Assembly (NCBI GenBank): GCA_036378175.1 | Contig: DASUWY010000049.1 | Location: forward strand, 24,001 to 81,561 | Origin: Thermoleophilaceae bacterium | Lineage (GTDB): Bacteria > Actinomycetota > Thermoleophilia > Solirubrobacterales > Thermoleophilaceae | Direction: 5' to 3' | DNA: 57,561 nt | Part shown: piece after piece, positions 50,672 to 57,561 of the stretch | Layout of the letters: each line of letters opens with the position of its first letter | Numbering within the stretch: the first letter of the stretch is position 1 | The notes under the pieces: model-generated | The model's input: the letters and a program-made list of their open reading frames with translations, nothing else | What the model was told of the DNA's origin: nothing | Database searches by the model: none | Program-made: the position numbers and the translations under genes

Positions 50672-50677
50672 ATCCTA
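50672..50677 (-). promoter_or_regulatory. Putative -10 box for the DtxR-type gene
   Basis: TAGGAT on the minus strand lies 6 nt before the ATG at 50665. Confidence 0.35.
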
Positions 50678-50681
50678 AGCC

Positions 50682-51641
50682 ATGGCCCTTCCACTGAAGC
50701 CCCCTGTGAAGCCGCAGCTCGCGCGCCCCGCCAAGGAACTTCCAGGCGGAGACGGCTGGCGCTTCGAGCCGAAATGGGACGGCTTTCGCACGATCGTGTT
50801 CCGCGACGGCGACGACGTCCAGCTCCAGTCGCGCAACGGCCGCCCGATGAACCGCTACTTCCCCGAGGTGGTGGAGCAGGTGCTCCAGCTGCCGGGCCGG
50901 CGGCTCGTGCTCGACGGCGAGATGATCGTTGTGGTGGACGGCATCCAGGAGTTCGACCTTCTCAGCCAGCGCATCCACCCCGCGGCCTCGCGCGTGAAGC
51001 TTCTGTCGGAGCAGACTCCCGCGGGCTTCGTCGCGTTCGACCTGCTGGCGGAGGAGGACGAGGTGCTGTTCGACCTGCCATATGCCGAGCGGCGTGAGCG
51101 GCTCGCGGCGGCGATCGAGGATCCGGTGCAGCTCACCCCGTGCACCGATGATGCCGACGCCGCCCAGGTGTGGTTCACCGGTCGCTCCGAGGGTGTGATC
51201 GCGAAGAAGGCGGACGCTCCCTACTGCCCCGGCGAGCGCACCGGGATGATGAAGATCAAGCGAGTGCGGACGGCGGACACCGTGGTGATGGCCTTTCGCT
51301 TCGGCAAGGAGGAGGGGACGGTGGGCTCGCTCATCCTCGGCCTCTACGACGACGATGGCCAGCTGCACGTGGTGGGCCACACCTCGGGCTTCACCGCCAA
51401 GCAAAAACGCGAGCTGATCGACAAGCTCGAGCCGTACCGCACCTATGAGCGCGGCTCCGGTGAGCCGTCGCGCTGGAAGTCCGACGAGGAGCTCGTGTGG
51501 GAAGGGCTGCGGCCCGAGCTCGTGGTGGAGGTGGCGTTCGACCACATCACCGGCCACCGCATCCGCCACGGCGCGAAGTTCCAGCGCTGGCGCGAGGACA
51601 AGGAGCCGCAGGAGTGCCGGATGGAGCAGCTCCTGCCGTAG
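50682..51641 (+). CDS. ATP-dependent DNA ligase, LigC-like
   Basis: A 319-residue ligase. The AMP-accepting lysine is K31 in EPKWDGFR. Motif III is DGEMIV, motif IIIa FVAFDLL, motif IV EGVIAKK and motif V MKIKRVR. An OB-fold domain fills the C-terminus. The minimal two-domain layout matches actinobacterial LigC, which takes part in repair and end-joining. No Ku gene is adjacent. Confidence 0.92.
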   Translation: MALPLKPPVKPQLARPAKELPGGDGWRFEPKWDGFRTIVFRDGDDVQLQSRNGRPMNRYFPEVVEQVLQLPGRRLVLDGEMIVVVDGIQEFDLLSQRIHPAASRVKLLSEQTPAGFVAFDLLAEEDEVLFDLPYAERRERLAAAIEDPVQLTPCTDDADAAQVWFTGRSEGVIAKKADAPYCPGERTGMMKIKRVRTADTVVMAFRFGKEEGTVGSLILGLYDDDGQLHVVGHTSGFTAKQKRELIDKLEPYRTYERGSGEPSRWKSDEELVWEGLRPELVVEVAFDHITGHRIRHGAKFQRWREDKEPQECRMEQLLP

Positions 51642-51850
51642 ACCGCCGGTCCCGCGTACGTCGCTGCGGTGAAGCTTCGAGTCAGGCACCTGACGCAAAG
51701 CTGAAAAAACCCTCGCAAATCGAGCGTCGCTGCGCCTAATGGGGCACGGTCCTCTCGAATAATCGCGGCGGCGGATGTACTGTGCCCGCCCGTCGGGGTG
51801 CCCGGTGCGAACGTTGTGGGGCGCCGCAAGAGCCATCAGGGAGGACACGC
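51642..51850 (+). other. Intergenic region upstream of the S53 peptidase gene, with hairpins
   Basis: The 209-base gap holds a hairpin (AGCTT 51673-51677 with AAGCT 51698-51702, and GTCAG 51681-51685 with CTGAC 51690-51694) and a smaller one (CTCG 51712-51715 with CGAG 51721-51724). They are flanked by a 10-bp direct repeat CGTCGCTGCG at 51659-51668 and 51725-51734. A possible -10 box TACTGT lies at 51778-51783. GGGAGGA before the ATG is the ribosome site. No gene is seen. Confidence 0.5.
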
Positions 51851-53437
51851 ATGCCCGTACGGGTAGCCAGGGCTGCGCTGCTCGCTGCCGCATCGCTGGC
51901 GCTTCTCGCGCCGGCGGCGACGGCCCGCACGCACAGCCGCCATCACTCACGGACAAGACACGCCGTCGCGCACGGCGTCACGCCGCTCGCGGCCGAGGCG
52001 CCGGACAAGGCCGCGACTCCGAGCGCTGCCGGGGACGCCTGCACGACGCCTGCCCCCGAGCACGTGTACGCGTTCTACCACTGCTACACGCCGCAGCAGA
52101 TCAGCGACGCCTACAACGTCACGTCGCTGCACGACGCCGGCACGCTCGGCCAGCACCAGACGATCGTGCTCGTGGACAGCTACGGCAGCCCAACCGCGGC
52201 GAACGACCTCCAGGTGTTCCACGACACCTTCTATCCCGACCTGCCGAAACCGAACTTCGACCAGGTCTGCTCGGGCAGGTGCCACGACTACAACAACGTG
52301 GCGAACGGCAACGGGCAGTCCGGGCCGAACGCGGCCGAGGGCTGGGCCGGTGAGGCCAACCTCGACGTCGAGTGGGCGTACGCGATGGCGCCCGAGGCGC
52401 ACATCGTGCTGCTCGCCGTGCCGCCCGCGGAGACCGAGGGCGTGCAGGGTTTCCCGAACCTGTTCAAGGCGATCCAGGCGGCCGTCGACAGATATCCGTC
52501 TGGCACGGTCTTCTCGCAGAGCTTCGGCGTGACCGAGCAGACGTTCGGCGGCGCCGCAGCGACGCAGACCGCGAAGTTCGATCAGGTCTACAAGAACGCG
52601 ATCGCCAAGGGCGACACCGTTCTCGCATCCTCTGGCGACGACGGCAGCTCCGGCGTGAGCAAGCAGCAGAAGGACACCCGCTACTACGGCTTCCCCAACG
52701 TGGGCTGGCCGGCGTCGAGCCCGTACGTGACCGCGGTGGGCGGCACGCAGCTCCAGTACGGCTGGACCTGGGATCCGACGAGCGACACGCCGTTCAAGGC
52801 TGACGGCGATTTCAACGCGCCGTACTGGACGTGGACCGATGGCGGCAACAGCGAGCCGGTGTGGAACGAGTCGTGGCTGCCCGCTGCGACCGGGGGTGGG
52901 CCGAGCACGATCTATACGCGTCCGGCCTACCAGGACCCCGTTGCCTCGTCGATCGTCGACACGAACGGCAGCCAGGTGGACGCCCGCGGCGTGCCTGACC
53001 TCGCGTGGAACGCGGCCGTGAACGGCGGCGTGCTCGTGTACACGTCGTTCTTCCCGAACCGCGACCGCGTGGGCTGGCACGTGTACGGCGGCACCAGCGC
53101 GGCGTCGCCGCAGGTGGCTGGTCTCGTGGCGCTTGCCAACCAGCAGCAGGCGGAGGCGACTCCGCCCGAGCCGCCGCTCGGCGCCCTGAACCCGCTGATC
53201 TACAAGGCCGGCGGTGGGGCGTACCGCGACGTGGTTCCGCAGACCTTCGGGACCGCCGTGAGCGGGCAGCTCGTGAACAACCAGCTGTTCTCGTACAACG
53301 GGGACGGCGTGGCGGTCACGCCCGGTCCGGTGCCCGGCCTGCCGGTGACGAGCGGGTGGGACGAGACGACCGGCTACGGGTCACCTGACGGCGCGAACTG
53401 GGTTGCGGCAATTCGCGCTGCCAGGAACGCGCCGTAG
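51851..53437 (+). CDS. S53 family serine-carboxyl peptidase (sedolisin/kumamolisin type)
   Basis: A 528-residue exported peptidase. The signal peptide ends near ATA (about residue 25). The catalytic E168 and D172 lie in [10 protein letters not shown]. The oxyanion Asp is D263 or D264 in SSGDDGSS. The nucleophile is S416 in GGTSAASPQ. The C-terminal [11 protein letters not shown] fits the calcium site. The large N-terminal prodomain of most S53 peptidases is missing: only about 80 residues separate the signal from the catalytic domain. Activity at low pH is typical of the family, but lack of the prodomain makes folding and activation unclear. Confidence 0.88.
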   Translation: MPVRVARAALLAAASLALLAPAATARTHSRHHSRTRHAVAHGVTPLAAEAPDKAATPSAAGDACTTPAPEHVYAFYHCYTPQQISDAYNVTSLHDAGTLGQHQTIVLVDSYGSPTAANDLQVFHDTFYPDLPKPNFDQVCSGRCHDYNNVANGNGQSGPNAAEGWAGEANLDVEWAYAMAPEAHIVLLAVPPAETEGVQGFPNLFKAIQAAVDRYPSGTVFSQSFGVTEQTFGGAAATQTAKFDQVYKNAIAKGDTVLASSGDDGSSGVSKQQKDTRYYGFPNVGWPASSPYVTAVGGTQLQYGWTWDPTSDTPFKADGDFNAPYWTWTDGGNSEPVWNESWLPAATGGGPSTIYTRPAYQDPVASSIVDTNGSQVDARGVPDLAWNAAVNGGVLVYTSFFPNRDRVGWHVYGGTSAASPQVAGLVALANQQQAEATPPEPPLGALNPLIYKAGGGAYRDVVPQTFGTAVSGQLVNNQLFSYNGDGVAVTPGPVPGLPVTSGWDETTGYGSPDGANWVAAIRAARNAP

Positions 53438-53438
53438 A

Positions 53439-53503
53439 AGGTCGCAGGATCGCAGGTCGCAGGAGGCAGTTTCCTGCGACCTGCGACCTGCCATCTGCGA
53501 CCT
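53439..53503. terminator. Bidirectional terminator with nested repeats
   Basis: TCGCAGGTCGCAGGA 53450-53464 pairs perfectly over 15 bp with 53472-53486 around GGCAGTT. Outer arms AGGTCGCAG 53439-53447 and CTGCGACCT 53495-53503 can pair too. The unit GTCGCAG/CTGCGAC recurs several times. It lies between convergent stops. Confidence 0.75.
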
Positions 53504-55133
53504 ATGCCGTCGCAACCTCCCGAAGCCCCAGCTCCGCCACGGCGGCTTCGCGCATCTTGAACTTCTGCACCTTGCCGGTGATGGTCATCGGGAACTCGTC
53601 CACGAGCTTCACGTAGCGCGGCACCTTGTAGTGCGCGATCTTGCCGCGGCAGAACTCCTTGAGGTCATCGCCTGAGCACGTGGCGCCGTCGCGAAGCTGC
53701 ACCCAGGCCATCACCTCCTCGCCGTAGCGCTCGTCGGGCACGCCGATCACCGCCACGTCGGACACGTCCGGGTGGGTGTAGAGGAACTCCTCGATCTCAC
53801 GCGGGTACACGTTCTCGCCGCCCCGGATGATCATGTCCTTGGAGCGGCCGACGATGTTCACGTAGCCCTCGTCGTCCATCGTCGCAAGGTCGCCGGTGTG
53901 CATCCAGCGCGCGCCGTCGATCGCCTCGGCGGTGCGCTCGGGGTCGTTCCAGTAGCCGAGCATCACCGAGTAACCGCGGGTGAGCAGCTCGCCCGGCTCG
54001 CCGCGCGGCACCACCTGGCCGGAGATCGGGTCGACGATCTTCACCTCCACGTGCGGATGCACCCGACCCACGGTGGAGACGCGGCGCTCCAGCGGGTCGT
54101 CGGCGCCGGTCTGGGTCGACACGGGCGAGGTCTCCGTCATGCCGTAGCAGATGGTCACCTCGTCCATGTGCATGCGCTCGATCACCTTGCGCATCACCTC
54201 CACCGGGCAGGGCGAGCCGGCCATGATCCCCGTGCGAAGAGTGGAGTAGTCGAAGCTCTCGAACTCCGGATGGTCGAGCTCGGCAATGAACATCGTGGGC
54301 ACGCCGTACAGGCTCGTGCAGCGTTCGGCCTCCACCGTCTCGAGCACCGAACGCGGCTCGAACGCCGCCTCCGGCAGCACGATGCAGGCGCCGTGCGTGG
54401 TGCACGCGAGGTTGCCGAGCACCATGCCGAAGCAGTGGTAGAAGGGCACGGGGATGCACACGCGGTCGGCTTCCGTGTAGCGGCAGAACTCGCCGATGAA
54501 GAAGCCGTTGTTGAGGATGTTGTGGTGGCTGAGCGTGGCGCCCTTGGGGAAGCCGGTGGTGCCGCTCGTGTACTGGATGTTGATCGGCTCGTCGAACTGG
54601 AGCGCGCCGGACCGGGCGCGGAGCTCGTCGTCGGAGGCCCCGCCCGCCTGCGCCAGCAGCTCGTCCCAGCCGGTTGTGCCGAGGAAGATCGTGCGTTCGA
54701 GCGCGGGGAGGTTGCCGCGCACCTCCTCGACCATCGCCTCGTAGTCGGAGGTCTTGAAGGAGCTGGCGGCCACCAGCACGCGGCAGCCAGACTGGTTCAG
54801 TGCGTACTCGAGCTCCGTCGTGCGATAGGCCGGATTGATGTTCACGAGGATCACCCCCGCCTTCGCGGTGGCGTACTGCAACATCAGCCACTCCACGCAG
54901 TTGGGGCTCCAGATGCCGAGACGGTCGCCCGGCCGGAGTCCGATCGCCATCAGCGCGCGCGCCAGGCGATCCACCGCCTCGTTCAGCTCGGCGTATGTGA
55001 AGCGGATGCCCTGATGCCGGGATACCACCGCCTCCGCGTCCGGGAAGCGCGCCACGGTGCGCTCGAGGTTCGCTCCGATCGTCTCGCCGAGGAGCGGCGT
55101 GTCCGCCGCCCCGTGCGCGTAGGACAGCTCCAC
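53502..55133 (-). CDS. AMP-forming acyl-CoA synthetase (FadD-like)
   Basis: A 543-residue ATP-dependent acid-CoA ligase. The P-loop [20 protein letters not shown], the hinge region [33 protein letters not shown] and the C-terminal lysine in [11 protein letters not shown] are all present. The sequence fits fatty-acyl or medium-chain acyl-CoA ligases. The GTG at 55133 is chosen because a TACGAT box lies 8 nt upstream and because an earlier reading crosses the divergent promoter. It is divergent from the sugar dehydrogenase gene. Confidence 0.9.
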   Translation of the reverse strand: MELSYAHGAADTPLLGETIGANLERTVARFPDAEAVVSRHQGIRFTYAELNEAVDRLARALMAIGLRPGDRLGIWSPNCVEWLMLQYATAKAGVILVNINPAYRTTELEYALNQSGCRVLVAASSFKTSDYEAMVEEVRGNLPALERTIFLGTTGWDELLAQAGGASDDELRARSGALQFDEPINIQYTSGTTGFPKGATLSHHNILNNGFFIGEFCRYTEADRVCIPVPFYHCFGMVLGNLACTTHGACIVLPEAAFEPRSVLETVEAERCTSLYGVPTMFIAELDHPEFESFDYSTLRTGIMAGSPCPVEVMRKVIERMHMDEVTICYGMTETSPVSTQTGADDPLERRVSTVGRVHPHVEVKIVDPISGQVVPRGEPGELLTRGYSVMLGYWNDPERTAEAIDGARWMHTGDLATMDDEGYVNIVGRSKDMIIRGGENVYPREIEEFLYTHPDVSDVAVIGVPDERYGEEVMAWVQLRDGATCSGDDLKEFCRGKIAHYKVPRYVKLVDEFPMTITGKVQKFKMREAAVAELGLREVATA

Positions 55134-55141
55134 GGCTCCGG

Positions 55142-55147
55142 ATCGTA
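55142..55147 (-). promoter_or_regulatory. Putative -10 box for the acyl-CoA synthetase gene
   Basis: TACGAT on the minus strand lies 8 nt before the GTG at 55133. A GGAG in the gap could serve as a ribosome site instead of a leaderless start. Confidence 0.3.
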
Positions 55148-55187
55148 AAGCCTCAATGGGGCTATGGCGAATTTGAACCGCCCGGGG

Positions 55188-55193
55188 TAGGGT
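55188..55193 (+). promoter_or_regulatory. Putative -10 box for the sugar dehydrogenase gene
   Basis: TAGGGT lies 7 nt before the ATG at 55201, with no ribosome-binding site between. Confidence 0.4.
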
Positions 55194-55200
55194 CGGGCGA

Positions 55201-56820
55201 ATGCCTCGCCGTACCGTCCTCCTTGGGCTGCTGGTAGCGGCCTTCCTGCCCACGTCTGCGCACGCCGGCGTGGTGGCCACGCATGTCGGCGATTTCGACA
55301 ATCCGACCTACATCACCTCACCGCCCGGGGACACCCACCGAGTGATGGTGGTGGAGCAGCCGGGGGTGGTCAAGGTGATCAAGGACGGCGTGATTCAGAG
55401 CACGCCGTTCCTTGACATCTCGAGCATCGTGACCGGCCCGACTCATTACCCGATCGACCCTGAGCAGGGACTCCTGTCGATCGCCTTCCCGCCGGATTAC
55501 GCCACGAGCAAGCGCTTCTACGCCTACTACACGAGCAAGACCTGCACCGATTCGCTGGGCTGCGACGACGTTCTGGCCGAGTTCGACGCCACCTCCGCGG
55601 ACCAGGCCAGCCCCACGCCCCATGTGCTCATCGACATGCCGCACCCCAACCACGTGAACCACAACGGCGGCCAGCTGCAGTTCGGGCCCGACGGCGATCT
55701 CTACATCTCGACCGGGGACGGCGGCGGCAGCAACGACGTGGAGCACAACGCGCAGCAGAAGAGCAACCTGCTCGGAAAGATCCTGCGCATCCACCCCGGC
55801 GCGTCGAGCTATTCGATTCCGGCGGGCAATCCGTTCAGCGGGGACAACTGCCACACCGGTTCGAACGGCGGCTCCAACTGTCCCGAGATCTGGTCATATG
55901 GCCTGCGGAACCCGTGGCGCTTCTCGTTCGACAGCGTCACCGGCGACATGATCATCGGAGACGTCGGCCAGAGCCGCGACGAGGAGATCGACTTCGCGCC
56001 CCATCCCGGCCTGAACGCCGGCGTGAACTACGGCTGGCCGTGCTACGAGGGCTTCGAGCTCAACGCCGCGCGTCCGAGCGCGGAATGCACGCCGCTGCCC
56101 TCGCCCGTGACGTTCCCCCAGCTCGTGTACCACCACTCGTGCGCCGGGGCGTCGTTCTGCGGCGAGGGCGTGATCGGCGGCTATGTGATGCACGACCCCT
56201 CCCTGCCGGCGCTGGGCGGTTGCTACGTGTACGGAGACCTCGGCACCCCGAGGCTTAGGACGGTGCGCCTCACCGCCACCTCCGCCACCGGTGACACGGA
56301 CCTTGGCCCTCAGGTGTCCTCGCTCTCGAGCTTCGGCGAGGATGCGAGTGGGCATCTGTGGGCGGCCGACGTGACCGGCCCGGTGTACCGCCTGGACTTC
56401 GACGGCAACGCCGCCACGACCCAGACGTGTTACGGATCGCCCGGCGGCCCCACGCCGCCTCCCGCGGCTACGGACAAGACGCCGCCCACGCTCTCGCTCC
56501 GCTGGCACAGGCACCAGCGCGTGCTGCGCACGCGCTCGATCAAGGTTGCCGTCAAGGTGAACGAGGCATCCACCCTCACCGGTACGGGCACGATCCGGAC
56601 CGGTGGCAAGGCGGCGGTGATCCGGTTCAAGCGCGCGCGGCGCAAGGTCGTCCCGGGTCATCGCGTCACGCTCAAGCTGCGGCTCACAAAGCGCGGCTTT
56701 CGATCGCTGCGGCGGGCAATGAGCCATCGCCGGACGAGGATCGCCCACGTGACGGTGACGGCAAAGGATGCAGCGGGCAACGGTCGCAGCAGGCGCATCT
56801 CGATCCGCCTCGTGCACTAG
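55201..56820 (+). CDS. Secreted PQQ-type glucose/sorbosone dehydrogenase-like protein
   Basis: A 539-residue exported protein with a signal peptide ending at AHA near residue 22. Residues 25-405 form a GSDH-type propeller: [19 protein letters not shown], the [23 protein letters not shown] block and [11 protein letters not shown]. The conserved His and Arg positions that hold PQQ and the substrate in soluble glucose dehydrogenases appear to be present. The last 115 residues are a Lys/Arg-rich beta domain ending with [19 protein letters not shown], similar in style to the C-terminus of the PKD protein. The sugar substrate is unknown. Confidence 0.86.
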   Translation: MPRRTVLLGLLVAAFLPTSAHAGVVATHVGDFDNPTYITSPPGDTHRVMVVEQPGVVKVIKDGVIQSTPFLDISSIVTGPTHYPIDPEQGLLSIAFPPDYATSKRFYAYYTSKTCTDSLGCDDVLAEFDATSADQASPTPHVLIDMPHPNHVNHNGGQLQFGPDGDLYISTGDGGGSNDVEHNAQQKSNLLGKILRIHPGASSYSIPAGNPFSGDNCHTGSNGGSNCPEIWSYGLRNPWRFSFDSVTGDMIIGDVGQSRDEEIDFAPHPGLNAGVNYGWPCYEGFELNAARPSAECTPLPSPVTFPQLVYHHSCAGASFCGEGVIGGYVMHDPSLPALGGCYVYGDLGTPRLRTVRLTATSATGDTDLGPQVSSLSSFGEDASGHLWAADVTGPVYRLDFDGNAATTQTCYGSPGGPTPPPAATDKTPPTLSLRWHRHQRVLRTRSIKVAVKVNEASTLTGTGTIRTGGKAAVIRFKRARRKVVPGHRVTLKLRLTKRGFRSLRRAMSHRRTRIAHVTVTAKDAAGNGRSRRISIRLVH

Positions 56821-56824
56821 CCGG

Positions 56825-56830
56825 TAGCGT
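56825..56830 (+). promoter_or_regulatory. Putative -10 box for the amidase gene
   Basis: TAGCGT lies 7 nt before the ATG at 56838 and 4 nt after the stop of the sugar dehydrogenase gene. Confidence 0.4.
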
Positions 56831-56837
56831 TAGCCGC

Positions 56838-57561
56838 ATGTCCGGACCCGTGCCCGCCGGTACTTCCAAGCCGGCCCTTCCAACCGATCCCGCAGACCTC
56901 GACCTGCTCGACGCCGCTGCTCTCTTACGCGCGCGCGAGCTCTCGTCGCTCGAGCTGACCGAGGCGTGCCTGCGCCGCATCGAGGAGGTGAACGGCGGAG
57001 AACCGTCGTTCGATGGAGCGCCAGACGCGATCAACGCGTGGGTGCGGCTCTACCCCGAGCTGGCGCGTGAGCATGCGCACCTCGCCGACGAGCGACTCGT
57101 GCATGACGGCGATCGCTGCCCGCTCGTGTGCGGCGTCCCGCTCGCAGTGAAGGACCTCTACGGGATGAAGGGCCTGCCACTCACCGCCTCGAGCCGCGTG
57201 CTGGAGGGCAACGTGGCGGACGAGGACGCGGTGGCGTGGACGCGGCTGCGCAGGGCGGGCATGGTGCCTCTCGGTCACACGCACACGCACGAGTTCGCGG
57301 CGGGCGGCACCACGGACCAGGTGGGCAACCCGCACGCGCTCGACCGCGTGGCCGGCGGCTCGAGCGGCGGCAGCGCCGCGGCGCTGGCTGCGCGCATGGT
57401 GCCGGCGGCTCTCGGCAGCGACACCTGCGGCTCGCTTCGGATCCCCGCCGCCTGCTGCGGGGTGAGCTCGATCAAGCCCACGCATGGCCGGATCCCGATC
57501 GCCGGCGTGATCCCGCTGGGCGCGTCGCTCGACCACGTCGGCCCGATGGCGCGCACGATGG
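56838..57561 (+). CDS. Amidase signature family enzyme, C-terminus cut by window edge
   Basis: The first 241 codons of an amidase. The catalytic lysine lies in AVKDLYG. The Gly/Ser-rich signature GGSSGGSAAALAA supplies the cis-serine. The nucleophile region SDTCGSLRIPAACCG is present with Cys in place of the usual second Gly of DTGGS. GatA, aliphatic amidases and allophanate hydrolases share this pattern. The missing C-terminus prevents a finer call. Confidence 0.88.
   Translation, partial: MSGPVPAGTSKPALPTDPADLDLLDAAALLRARELSSLELTEACLRRIEEVNGGEPSFDGAPDAINAWVRLYPELAREHAHLADERLVHDGDRCPLVCGVPLAVKDLYGMKGLPLTASSRVLEGNVADEDAVAWTRLRRAGMVPLGHTHTHEFAAGGTTDQVGNPHALDRVAGGSSGGSAAALAARMVPAALGSDTCGSLRIPAACCGVSSIKPTHGRIPIAGVIPLGASLDHVGPMARTM

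Noticed and set aside
51650-51740. Cyclic-di-GMP-I riboswitch before the S53 gene
   Set aside because: Only a GACGCAAAGC-like string fits. The preceding GGCAAA segment and the second stem are missing.

Overview
The window is GC-rich and densely packed, and it reads like a chromosome segment of a high-GC actinobacterium. The best fit is class Thermoleophilia (Solirubrobacterales-like). Lineage markers seen in the sequence are two secreted proteins with a GGTGYAA-type N-terminus and Asn-Ala-Thr repeats, several secreted PKD, PD40 and Ig-like proteins, a sigma factor fused to a zinc-finger anti-sigma-like domain, and many genes with a TANNNT box only 5-11 nt before the start codon. This placement is inference; no rRNA, tRNA or ribosomal-protein gene is present to confirm it. 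I see no insertion sequence, prophage, integrase or CRISPR array.

Layout. 1-5.4 kb: a cut-off polyprenyl sugar phosphotransferase, a FAD oxidoreductase, a sigma/anti-sigma fusion and a GT39-type membrane glycosyltransferase. 5.4-8.9 kb: a selenium/molybdenum operon (MoaD-MoaE fusion, selA, selB). 8.9-13.8 kb: an EamA exporter, a selenium-binding protein with a beta-carbonic anhydrase, a methylmalonyl-CoA mutase large subunit and an SRPBCC protein. 13.8-19.6 kb: a secreted PKD protein, a secreted GH2 hydrolase and a propionyl-CoA carboxylase beta subunit. 19.6-25.7 kb: a tandemly duplicated three-gene cassette (secreted Ig-repeat protein, Pro/His-rich membrane protein and, divergently, a HicB/ribbon-helix-helix protein with a C-terminal membrane anchor). 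25.7-28.1 kb: an ornithine cyclodeaminase family enzyme, a carboxylase epsilon-like subunit and a sigma-region-4-like membrane protein. 28.2-32.4 kb: an assimilatory sulfur operon (rhodanese, siroheme reductase, APS/PAPS reductase, APS-kinase-like remnant, TauE exporter). 32.4-36.5 kb: two NAT-repeat surface proteins flanking a lipoprotein and a GGDEF-EAL enzyme. 36.5-46.3 kb: biotin carboxylase/BCCP, an ArsR-type regulator with an MFS exporter, a DUF554 protein, a thrombospondin-3-like protein, an MBL-fold hydrolase with a HAD hydrolase, and sucCD. 46.4-57.6 kb: a PD40 propeller, an aminotransferase with a membrane protein, a DtxR-type regulator, an ATP-dependent DNA ligase, an S53 peptidase, an acyl-CoA synthetase, a PQQ-type sugar dehydrogenase and a cut-off amidase.

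How the genes work together. Carboxylase alpha (biotin carboxylase/BCCP), beta and epsilon-like subunits, the mutase large subunit and sucCD are scattered, but together they cover most of propionyl-CoA to methylmalonyl-CoA to succinyl-CoA to succinate. The B12-binding mutase subunit and the epimerase are not here. The sel/moa operon suggests a selenocysteine- and molybdopterin-dependent enzyme elsewhere, such as formate dehydrogenase. The sulfur operon reduces activated sulfate to sulfide.

The best candidate for an undescribed system is the duplicated cassette at 19.6-25.7 kb. Its gene order, its two intergenic inverted repeats and the unusual C-terminal tail of its middle protein are all conserved between the two copies. 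No gap without a gene exceeds 300 bases.
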